Program-made: the position numbers and the translations under genes
DNA from: Heliocidaris erythrogramma
Taxonomy: Eukaryota > Echinodermata > Echinoidea > Camarodonta > Echinometridae
Direction of reading: 5' to 3'
Length of the DNA: 64,000 bases
NCBI GenBank assembly: GCA_025617745.1
Contig: CM046853.1
Span: forward strand, 55,978,733 to 56,042,732
Shown here: positions 13,601 through 25,600 of the stretch, in pieces
How positions within the stretch are numbered: the first letter of the stretch is position 1
Layout: the number at the start of each line of letters is the position of its first letter
The notes under the pieces: model-generated
What the model saw: the letters and a program-made list of their open reading frames with translations, nothing else
What the model was told of the DNA's origin: nothing
Databases searched by the model: none

Positions 13601-16600
13601 AGTATCATGAAAATGCATAATCATTCTCTGTCTATTTGGCACTCCAAGTTTGTGTGATATTTCCTCTCTTTTTTGTTGTTGTTGAATGCTGTGAATGCTT
13701 TATTATCTTTTAATGAATGACCTAACAGGAACGAGACCTTGTTCAACACATGGTAAGGCTTTTGCTACTAGCTCTGACCTTTTCTCTCTCTGAATCTGCT
13801 GTGTATAATTATGTACTGCATGTTTCTGTAACAGCTATGCATCACATTGGCAAATCCAGAAAGCGTGGAGGAGGATATGCTCCCTCTGTTTTAAGCCATT
13901 TTTAAAGTTTGGCTCAACAGAGAGGCATGTCTCCTCCTCTTCAAAATCCTGGATCTGCCACACCGTACTACAGTGTGTACAATGTATGTTATGTATCTTC
14001 ACCTGTGCATTAACCATTAATGGCAATTAACCAATATTCATTAACTTCTAGTCTTTTCTTTAGATGTACATGTAACTCAGTCATTGCATCACAATACTCT
14101 GAACCTCTTTCATTGAGATTATAGCAAAAATTTTGAAGGCTATCTCTGCATTTGTTTAAATCCTGGGCAATTGCACATTTGGGAAAATCTGGACAAATTT
14201 ATTGCAAATTTGATTTAACTTAATAAATTTTAATTTTTGTGCAACAAATATCTTAATTGCTCAGAGCAGAATATTTCAAAAACATCATTGCTGAAATGAT
14301 ATACATTCAGGAAATGATATACATTCAGATTTAAAAAAAAAAAGTTAAACCACTAAATATGCAAAGTTCTCTGAGTAATTCTGTTAGTGACACTTTTTGC
14401 AGTCAGAGAATTCCATATGTAAAAAAATGTATTTTGTACCGTTCATTTGGAATTGCCCTTCTGTTTCACCTCCTTTATATCTTCCTAGTTCCTTCCTAAG
14501 CACCACCTCTCACTTGGTTTTTACTGATAATGTTTCATAAGCCACTGCTTTATACTTTGCATAATACATGTAGTTCAAACCTCATTTCTTCCCCTTTAGC
14601 TTTACTTAACATTCTCACCTTTAGAAAATAATTTTTCCCAATTCAACTGTCTTCAACTTTCTGTGTAACTATCTAATACTTTGAAATTCTTCCAGGCATT
14701 TGTCTCCTAAATTGTTAGGATGCACCAGATTTTAGTGGGATATTCACACCTAGCCCCTGTACAGTTTACCCTCCATCTATCCCTCTGTCTTTTTCTTTTT
14801 GTCTAGATGGCTTTCTAATCCTCATTTAGTCTTAATTATGTTATTATATTCTATCATTTTTCCAGTTTTCAATCTTTTGCTTTTTAATAAAATTGTCTTC
14901 AACATTTGTGTGAATAGATGTAGATGTTATATATTATTATTTTTTTTTTTTAGAATGAAGGGTGTCAGTAATAAGTTAATATAAATGACACATCCTTCAA
15001 TCATAGATTGCTTGAATGTCTTATTTCATTTAACATGCATTTTTAATGGGTTCCAGTCCAAATTACATGTATGTACCGGTACATGTATCTATGTCTTCCT
15101 TATTCAGTTGGTTAAAGTGATTACAAAGACTTACATTAGGCAGGCTTTGATTTTCATCATACATTTGTTTGATGATAAGCAGAGAGAGAGAGAGAGATGC
15201 ATACACATGTACATTGTACATAGCATACTTTGAAATATCAAAGTATCATACATGTATTTCTATATCAAAGAGAGAGCAATAAATTATGATCACAGTAACA
15301 GCTACAGCTACTAGATTCTGCCTTATTCATTAGCACTATTATTTTTCACACCTCATCAATCAACTTAGAAAAACTTCCAGCTCCTACTTTTATCTTATGA
15401 GTGATAAACAAAGAATGATAAACCATGATATCTTATTCATATTGATTTATAATATGCTTGGATTAAACCAGTGGTTTATCGACAAGTATAGATAATTCTA
15501 ATTAGACTGAAAATGTGCTTTATCATTCCCATCGATGTCCTCATGGCTAATAGCCTCTTTTTGTTATTATTAATCATATCTCTAACATATGGTATTGTGA
15601 AATTACTGAATGCATAAATTGTTTGGTAGATTGAAACCAGCCATATTTTTCTGAATTGCCAAGTAACCTTCAGTGATTACATAGCTGTATTTATGTAGAC
15701 AAACTGTAGTACATTTTATTCCTATTTTAGTATGAAAACAATGGAAAAAATTCAAATTCAACTTTTTGGATTTAGGATAATTCAAATAATCAGTTTATTT
15801 GAAATACATGATATAAGATTTGCCAGGGGCAAAAGAAAGCAAAGTAAAGCAGAAAGTGATTTGGATGGCAATTAAGTGATTCTTTGTAACCATCATTTTT
15901 ATTGGAAGAGAGGAAGATGTTGTAATACATAAAATTGTGGGTATATGACTGTTCAGCAACTAAAATCAAAGAAACCTGACAGTTGGAAGTTTGGTTTCCG
16001 TCTAACAGCTACACATGAGTTTAAACATGTAATACATGTCTTGGGCACTGTCTAATGGGCACTGTATACAATGCCCTCTGAAGGGGGTACATGTACCTTG
16101 TATAACAAATCTACCCCATCCATCAAATGGCACTTAATCAACCTTGTTAGATCTATGACTTTCCTTAACCCTAACAGTAAACTCTATTTACATTGAGGAA
16201 GATAACTGCGGTGAAAATTGCCACCCTATTAGGCGAGGTGTAAAGCTCTATGGAAGTGATATCTGAGATATTGCAGTGTGCAGTGCACAAGCTGTACATG
16301 TGTCATGTGCGCTTGGGGTCATCGTTCTTTTGTGTGTATTGATGGCTGAAGTGCTGTCTTGAATGTTTTGATAGTGTTAAGTTATAAGGTACATGTATAA
16401 GATATTTATATACAGTATACCTGTTTCCAAATTGACTAAATATTCAGGTAAATCAAATTTGTATATTTGTGGGAAAAATAAAGGACAAACAACTTTTTAT
16501 ATCACATTATGTTGATTAGCATGCCCGAAATATGGCTTTATCTTGGGGGAGTGGAGGGGAAGAGGAGGTAAGGGGAGGGGGCTCTTGGGATAACTACATG

Positions 16601-19600
16601 TAGATAAACTGCTAGGACATTATTATTAGGATCTGGGGATTGGATTTTGAGCCTTCCCTTCAGAAGTCATCAGTCAGACCGCAGGTCGTATGCAAATGAG
16701 CAAAAATCGCGCATTTTATTTCCAGTGCCCGAAATGGCCTCTCTCCCTGCACCCAGTCGGCTGTATCGCATGGTCATCTTTAAAGTTATGTTCTTAAAAA
16801 AATATAAATGCTATGCTCATTAGACTTTCTGCAAAAATAAATGAATAGTTTACCAACACAGGGATATTTTGTTTTAGTCATAATTTTAGAAATAAGTTGT
16901 TTAAAATAACTGATGAAATAGTCATACAAAAGCCTTTTTTTAACAAGATTTCAAGTTGTTAAAAGACATATAAAAAGTATATGAGCCGCCATCAAGACAC
17001 ATATGTATGGAAGCGCTGGAATCTCATCTTTTTCATCGTTACATTCAAAACATCCATAGATTTATGACAGAGTCAGGATCCAGCAATATTCAGCCGCAGA
17101 TCATCCGTTGTCAAGTCCATGGTCAGGACCATAGAATCTTAGCCCTGTGATTGGCAAGCGAGCCATCTGTAACCAAGTGCGCGTTGAATGAAACAATGCG
17201 CAACCTGTTGCTTCATCCTTGCGCAAACATGCGCATAGCTGTTGCCAGGCTGTGAGAAAACATCTTGCGTGGTGGTAACCAATCAGAATGCTGGAATTGA
17301 CTTTTTTAAAGACAAAGTGTGTATATTGGTTACATATTGCTGGATCCTGACCCTGTCATGAAGTGCACATTAATGTTATTTCAATCTTTGGAAAGTACAG
17401 AAAATGCCCTTTACGCTCATGTCAAATTTGCCCTGGCTCACAATAAAACTATGGTAATTTTGGCCAGATTTATATTTCATTTCCATTTTTTGTCATAAAA
17501 GGAACACCATTTTTTACCAATTTCGTCTTTTATTTTGAAAACAACAAAAGAATGTCACAAATCTCTGATCCCTCTTCTTTTATTTGATGCATAACTCATG
17601 GCAATTGGTGAATGATAAGTAGTCTATTCAACGGTTTGCAAATAAGATGTTCCTGGCTGTTCTTGCTCATTATGTATTCATAGTCAGGCAGAACTGGAAA
17701 TAAAATAGCGCGCTTTTTGGGGACCTGCGGATTGGCTGTCATTATAGAATGATAAATTTATTTTTATATAGCAAAAGAATATTACTTATAGATGTTAAAA
17801 TGGCATTAAACTGGCAAAACTTGAACAGCGCCACCTTACAGTAACTGCTAAATTGAGATTATAATTTGAAAATTAATTGAATTTCGACAAACAGCTGTTT
17901 GGTAAATACATGTAGGTACATTTTATATTTCAAACTATTATTTTTGACGTTGAACATGTGGAAAATTGCCTACAGATACATTCTAAGCTTCTTCAAACTA
18001 GAATGGGGCATGATGGGAAAATTAGAGGCACAGACACTTATCAAATCCTGTTGAAAGATGACGCCATTAGGAGCTTCAATTTACTGTCACTTTAAATATG
18101 TTAACACAAAAATGTTGCTGTAATTGGGTGCTGATTTTCTGTTTAGGTTTCTCTGTATGTGCAAGTTATTTTTGTAAAATTTCTGATTGGAACCCCCCAT
18201 TTCGTACCAAGACAATTATAAACTTTGTTTTGAGGCCTTGGGGGGTCTGGTGATTCAAGTAAAGATTGCCACATAAAGATAAATACCAAAAGTGACAAAT
18301 CTAAAATATTATCTTGAAAGGACATTTGTGCCACTGCGGCGGGGATTTGAACCTCATACAATGGCATGTGGTCCATAGTGTGGTGACTTATCCACCAGAC
18401 CACATCACCTCGTAGCAACATGGATCAGCTCAATCTATTTATTTGTATATTAATGTAGACCAGGGGCCCGTTGCACAAAACTTTCGTTTAATCGCAACTC
18501 AAAAAAATCGAACGCAAGTCCTCAATGCTTACTTTTGATTGGCTGAAAATAAAGTTGCGTTCAAATGCAATTTTTGCGCAACAGGCCCCTGTGTACACAC
18601 CAACTTAACCCGTTGACTACTGAATTCCCTCATTCCCATAGCCTCAATACAGGGGCCACCTGGTACCAGTATTCAATGGGTTAATTATCAATTTCATTTT
18701 TTTTGCATGTATGTATATTTATCTGTCTGCAATAATATGCATGAAACGTGTTTTTTAAATAACAGTGTCCCTCTGTGATGATTGCATGTACCAGCAAAAA
18801 TATTTGTTAAACATTGTCGGCTGTTTTGAGCAAGATCAAAGGGAGTATTTGCTGGTATTTCAATGTGAAGAATTGAAATCATTAGCACTTTTATGTGGGC
18901 TTGTTCTTCAATTATGCTTCCATGTGGGAGAACTTTCCACTAGTTAACATTTCACATGTAATAAAAAATAGCACACTTTATTTTTATCAATTAAAAAAAA
19001 ATCAGATATTTTTTAAAATTATTTTTTGACCATTATTAGTACATGTACTTACTTTGACTTCTGAATAGCTGCCTCTGCGACAAAGCAAGTTTTTTTTCCG
19101 TACAAAGGAGTTATAGAACTTGTGACTTTGAAATTTCATCGGCAGTATCTACAGGGTGTCTACTAAACCTGTGCAAAGTTTCGTGGAATTTTGTGTAACT
19201 CTGCAAAAGGGATGAACTACCTAATTCCAATTCCCAAGTGGTGTTTGTCTGAACCAGTTTATTCAATTTCGATGAAGAATCCCATAATTGATCCCAGTGC
19301 AGTTTCATTTCAAATGCTATTTCAATGCAGGAAGTAATGATGTAGTTAATGATTAAATTTCAAGTTTTGTCTGCAGTCTCTTCCTGCCTCATGATAATGA
19401 CCATTAGGTTTGGTTCTATATGTGAAAATCAGTGTTTGTACATGTCTCTATATATTCATTTTTGTGAGGTGAGGAATGTATTTTACTGTAAGTAACATGA
19501 CCTTTGACCTTTCATCTTCAGCCTCCTCCAGCTTGCTATGGAGGCCGACATACAGTCACCCTCATCCCAGGAGATGGCATTGGTCCTGAGCTTATGCTGC

Positions 19601-22600
19601 ATCTGAAAGAAGTTTTCAGGTATGAACACCAAAACATTTTCACTCTATCCTCCCTCCCCCTGCACCTTCTCCCTGTGTGTCAGTATCATTCTTTTTCTTG
19701 GCCTTGTAACACCACAGTCACACCGCCAAACCGACGCCAAACTGACTCCAAACTGACTCCAAACCGACCGATTCTTGGTCATTGGTGGCAATGTAATATT
19801 TTGTTTGGTCTGTTGTCGGTCTGGCGTCGGTGTTGTTGGTGTGACTGTCAGGTATTAGCTGTAAGAAGGCTCTTATTTGAGTTGTTAAATGTAAATAAAT
19901 ATTATTGTTTTTGCTTCATAGACATGTACATGTGCATGTATCCATACAAAATCTGCATTCAAACTAGATCATTTATGACTATTTATTGATTTGATTACTG
20001 TTGCCTATTGGCTGAAGTCTAGAAATACCATTCTTATGCCCAAATTTAGAATCAAAGTTAAGGGGTGTTGCAAGAAAGTTGCAATCAATTGCAAATCCCC
20101 AAAATCAGTCTCAAGTCTTGCAATTGATTGCAAGTTCCATTTAAAGTACATGTATCATATTTGCAATCGATTGCAAATGGGGATTTGCAATTGATTGCAA
20201 CTTTCTTGCAACACCCCATTAGACTGTTCTTTACCTCTTCATGCTTGCAGACATGCTCACGTACCTGTAGACTTTGAAGAGCACAGTCTATGTGGAGAAA
20301 CCAACAAGGATAGCGAGGAGGTGGAGGCCGCCATCATGGCCGTCAAGAGGAATGGAGTCGCCCTCAAAGGCAACATCCACACAGATCTTGAGAACCTGAC
20401 CCACGTTGCTGAGAAGTCTATGAATGTCCAGCTCCGGTAGGAAGTGTGACCGACTTGCATGACAGAAAATAAATTTCTTGACAGTCAAACAAAACGTGTA
20501 CTGAATGTTCAAGAGTACAAATAAATGATATCTGCCAAACAGTTGGTAGAATATGTCTTACAGCTGAGTAAGAAGCAAAGAATGATAAGAAAATCAAGCT
20601 CATAGTCCAGACCAGGCAGTCTCATTCGAGTAATATATTTCAGTGCATGTGATTTCCAGTAAGTTTTGGTACGTTTGTTTCCATGTTTCTGGTCCAAACT
20701 ACTCATATACAAGGTGCTGCATGATGAACGATTCAGAATTAACTCAAGCCAGTTATCTTGAAATGCGACTGCATTACCTGAACTTAAAATTACCTTTAAC
20801 AAACTGGACAAACTGTCCATAGTGGAATTCCCATGCCTGATGACACAACTCATGATACCTGCATTGATTATATTTATATCTTCTTGATCATGTAGAGTGG
20901 GGCTGGATGTATTTGCCAATGTGATTCGCTGTAAGACCATCCCTGGGGTGAGGACAAGACATGAGAACATTGACATCGCCATCATCAGGGAGAACACTGA
21001 AGGAGAGTACTCCAGTTTGGAACATGAGGTGAGCCATCTAGTCGTTCTTTATCTCTGTGGGATGACAGACATATTTTAAAAATGGGTTTAACCCATTCAA
21101 TACTTCATGTTTTTCTTATATCATATCTGGTATGTCTTTGGTATACATAACATTTATTTGTACTACTGTAAGGGTTAGATGAAAAGCACTGTGACAGTGA
21201 ATGTGCTATATCATGAAATCAATCATTTTATCGATACTGATTTTTGTTCTCAGTCCTCCTTACCTGTGGTGTGATATATCAATCGGTATTGGGCTCTATC
21301 TTTAAATTTTGTTTCATCTTTTTTATTGAATTACGTGTTGTTTTCAGACAACCAGCAAATGACTTAAGTTTCTGATGGAAGTGTCTCACAGTATATAATT
21401 GCAGTACCAGCAAGTATGATTTTGACCTCTTCTTGAAAATCAAAGTAAAACAATGCCCCCCCCCAAAAAAAAAAAATAAATAAATAAATAAAAAAAATTA
21501 AAAAATAAAAAAAAATAAAAAAAATGATGGTCATAGCTAGGTTCATCATTATTCATGCCAGTCTTATTATATGATATAATAAACCCAACAACATAAATAT
21601 ATACCAATATAAAGTTCACCTGGTTTGTAAAAGAATAATTTGCATTTTCTTTTCTTTCACTTTTTTTTGCAAGAAACTACATAAACCAATTGTCCTAATA
21701 ATAGTTTAAATTTGTTTTGTTGTCAATAATTTGTCAAAGGTACTTTATAACATCTTCACATTTTTGTTCATTTTGTAAACTCATAAACATAGCTCAAATG
21801 TGTTTGAATTGGTTGTAGATAAAGAAAATCCCAAATTATGAAAATAAATCCCAAATTATGAAAATAAATGTTTTTAGTAAGGTAAAAATGAATTATAAAG
21901 TGTCACTTTCAATGAGAACAATAAGAAATTTTATTCATACCGTGTTGTGAATGAATTTAGATAGCATCAGCACTTAAGGAGTAGATTCATAGGAATGTCA
22001 TACCAATGTCAACACCTATATTGCTTACCATAACCTTTTGAACTTATTTTTCAACATATTTTTTCAAAAGTTCAGTAGTACCTTTATAGGAGGTTTGTAT
22101 TTGTGACCTGTGTCCTTAATGTGAAGGTTTGATTATATTTCCCCATTCTTTTCTGAAAATACCTGTAAACAGTTGACACTACCTGTCAACCTATGGTTCA
22201 ACTTAAAGGTTACAAAGCATGATCCCAAAATATTTTGCTCCTTACGTTTGGGGTGGTGATATGTTTCTTTTTTTTTTTCTTCAAAATATCAGCTTCAAAT
22301 ATTCATGCTGTAAAAAAAAATTAAAAATTAAAATTTTAAATACAGAAATTACCCTCCAAAAGCCAATTGGCTAGTTGATGCTCTCCTGTACACATTCGCA
22401 TGGAAGTCATGTAGGCCTTTTATGACATAATTTCCATTTATGCTCTTTAATTTGTAACCATCTGAATGTTTCAGGGCATGTCCAAGCTACAGTACTTTGT
22501 CCCATACCTTACCGACCTCATCAAAGTATTTAGTGTATTAATAATACCGGTAATAATAATTTTTTTTATATATATATATATCGCCTTTCCAATTAAGTAA

Positions 22601-25600
22601 CTGATCAAAGTGTTTAAAGTGTATTATTACCCCGGTCATTGGATTAAATTGCGATTCTGCACTCAGAGTGCGCATTCTCCACTCCAATTTGGAGCATTCC
22701 AGCTGGACAACCAGTTTAAAGGCGCACACATGCTATTCTAGCCAGAATGACGCTCGCATCCTACCCGGTACCCATTTAACACCTGGGTGGAGAGGAGCAA
22801 TATAGATAAAATGCCTTGCCCAAGGACATAAATATATGTCTGTTTCAACTTTCAAGCTGATAACCCTAAAGCTTGGATCATACAACTTAAGATGCAAGTT
22901 CTGCATAACTTTCTGTCTTCAGCTGTTGTAGTTTGCTGCTCAAAAGACATCCCTGTCTTTTCACGATGTTATTTAATACTACTTTGTAGGATATGGCTAT
23001 GGGACATATCTTGGTCTTGCCCTTCTGAGCCCCATTGCATAAAACTTACCATTAATGGTAACTCTGCTATCAATGGGAACTACCATGGTAACATCACTCA
23101 ACAGCCAATCAAAATCAAGGTTTCTATGGGAGTTACCATTGATGGCAAAGTGACCGTTAATGGTATGTTTTATGAACGGGGCCCTGATAGCATTTTTGGG
23201 TGATTTTATGTCTTCTAGATATTCACTTTTTTATGCCTCCGCCCACCGAAGGTGGGTGCCGGAGGCATTATGTTTTCGGGTTGTCCGTCCGTCCGTCCGT
23301 CCGTCCGTGTGTCCGTCCCACTTCTCGTTACCGCAATATCTGAAGAATCATTTGAGGTAGGAATCTCAAACTTGGTACTAGTATGTATCCCCATACGAAG
23401 ATGAACTGATTACATTTTGGGGTAAGTAGGTCAAAGGTCAGAGGTCACAGAGGTCAATTTACATGAAATTACATGAAATTCTTGGTTTTTAGCACCGTTA
23501 CCGCGATATCTCAAGAACTGTTTGAGGTAAGAACTTCAAACTTGGTACTAGTATGTATCCCCATACGAAGATGAACTGATTAGATTTTGGGGTAAGTAGG
23601 TCAAAGGTCAGAGGTCACAGGTCAATTTACATGAAATTACATGAAATTCTTGGTTTTTAGCACCGTTACTGCGATATCTCAAGAACTGTTTGAGGTAAGA
23701 ACTTCATACATGGTACTAGTATGTATCCCCATACGAAGATGAGCTGATTAGATTTTGGGGTAAGTAGGTCAAAGGTCAGAGGTCACAGAGGTCAATTTAC
23801 ATGAAATTACATGAAATTCTTGGTTTTTAGCACCGTTACCGCGATATCTCAAGAACTGTTTGAGGTGAGAACTTCAAACTTGGTACCAGTATGTATCCCC
23901 ATAGAAAGATGAACTGATTAGATTTTGGGGTAAGTAGGTCAAAGGTCAGAGGCCACAGAGGTCAATTTACATGAAATTACATGACATTACTGGTTTTTAG
24001 CCTCGTTTGAAAATGAAATGAAATAAATTTTTGTCTCCTGTGCATTTTAAGTGAAATGATTTGTAATTTTGTTGGACCAATCCTTTTTAGAGTGTACATG
24101 TATGCCATACATTTCCGATCTGGTGATGGCGGAGGCATAAATTCTGACCGCGCGTGGTTGAATATTCATCTAGTTTTGTCATGATTTCCCCCCTTTCAAT
24201 GAATCTTTTACTAGAATGTTGATGGAGTTGTGGAGAGCCTGAAGATCATCACAGCAGAAAGGTCAAAGAGGATTGCAGAATATGCCTTTGATTATGCAGT
24301 CAAACATGGCCGTAAGAAGGTGACTGCCATCCATAAGGCTAATATCATGTAAGTATCTCTGCAGCTAGGAGCTAGGAATCTTTTCAGTCACATTAAGACT
24401 TAAAGTGATTAGGTAACTATGTGGAGGCTTGATAAACTCTGAGCTGTCTGGCCTTACATGCTGTCAGTGTATGTAATATGGTGTAAAAATGAAGCCCATG
24501 GCAATAAAGCACTTCAAAATCATCATGTGCTTCACAAAAGTAAACATATGCAAGTGACCGGAAATGCCAGACTCATTTTCCCCCATTGACTCAGTGTTGG
24601 ACTAAAGCGTATGGCCATACGTTTCGTAAATGGGAGTATTCAGTCACAGATATCTTAATAATAGCAGTATATATTTGAAAACCTTTCTATGCCTGGCTAT
24701 TTATTTATCCTTCTGAACATCATTATACAAGACAGATATAAAAATTCAATAATTTATTAAATCAAGCCTCCACAAAGTTACCGAATGCCTTTAAGAGTGC
24801 TTTTTTTGCGGTGTGTCCTGTGTGACGTAAGCCTTTTAATATGACCATTAATGGTTCTTTCTTGTATTATTACCATTATCCAATGGTCATATCAAGAGAG
24901 TTTTCATTCATTGATGAAATAAATGGATAAAAGACATGTGTTGTACTGGATTCACTGCGATAAATCGTTTTAAAGTGGAGATCGCAGTACTGTAATCTGT
25001 TAAAATTTATGTTATGATAATTGAGTGGGAAATGAAAAGAAAAGAAATATTTGCTTTTGCAATCAGTAGAGATGTACAGTAGATCTATGATATGAGAGAC
25101 TATTGTAAAATGCAGCATGAAAAACTGAAACTTTTCAGGTGATTGGGAATCCAAATTTTGTTTATACAGGTAAGGCTTTGTGAAAATTTTTATTTCAAAT
25201 TCAGGGAATTATGAGAAATTTAAGTTTACACACTTACACACATAGAAAGTTCATCAAACAAATGATTGTATACTTGCCAATAGTAAAAAGAAAAAAAATT
25301 ACAGATTTAATAGGAAATCAGGGTACAATAATGTCAAACCAGAAAATGTTGTGAGTGTTCCAGATTCATGAAAGTTTCATGCATATTGCTTATTTATTGC
25401 ATTAGAAGACTAAATTTTTTAATTTTGTGAAAGGTTCTGGTTTTAAGCTCTGCAATTATCAACATAATGATGACCAGAGGCAATTATATGTAATATTGAC
25501 GGAATATATCCCCAATTTTCCCTTTGTTTGATACATACAGGAAACTGGGAGATGGTCTTTTCCTCAATTCCTGTAGAGAAGTGGCAGCCAGGTATCCAGA

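Larger units (their letters stand above)
10156..19521. other. IDH3G intron 2 (9.4 kb)
   Basis: No independent gene recognised. It contains a (CTAT)n microsatellite at 10610-10650, T tracts near 12508-12530, a MITE at 13838-13963, a (GA)n run near 15181-15197, nested foldbacks at 16675-17737, a tRNA-derived SINE on - near 18143-18412 and a MITE at 18461-18591. A possible 24-nt microexon lies at 13730-13753. The stretches 10,660-13,800 and 14,000-16,600 show only AT-rich sequence with frequent ACATGT. Confidence 0.6.
21029..24214. other. IDH3G intron 5 (3.2 kb)
   Basis: It holds the candidate cassette exon (22475-22525), a SINE on - (22545-22830), a MITE (23028-23184) and a minisatellite-bearing element (23233-24138). 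The stretch 21,530-22,440 shows nothing except a 22-bp tandem pair near 21825-21868. Confidence 0.6.

Noticed and set aside
20509-20997. 162-codon frame on - overlapping IDH3G exon 5
   Set aside because: It overlaps the real exon antisense, has no recognisable domain and covers ordinary intron.
23233-24138. A CRISPR-like array from regularly spaced repeats
   Set aside because: The units are contiguous 168-170-bp tandem repeats without unique spacers, inside a transposon in an animal intron.
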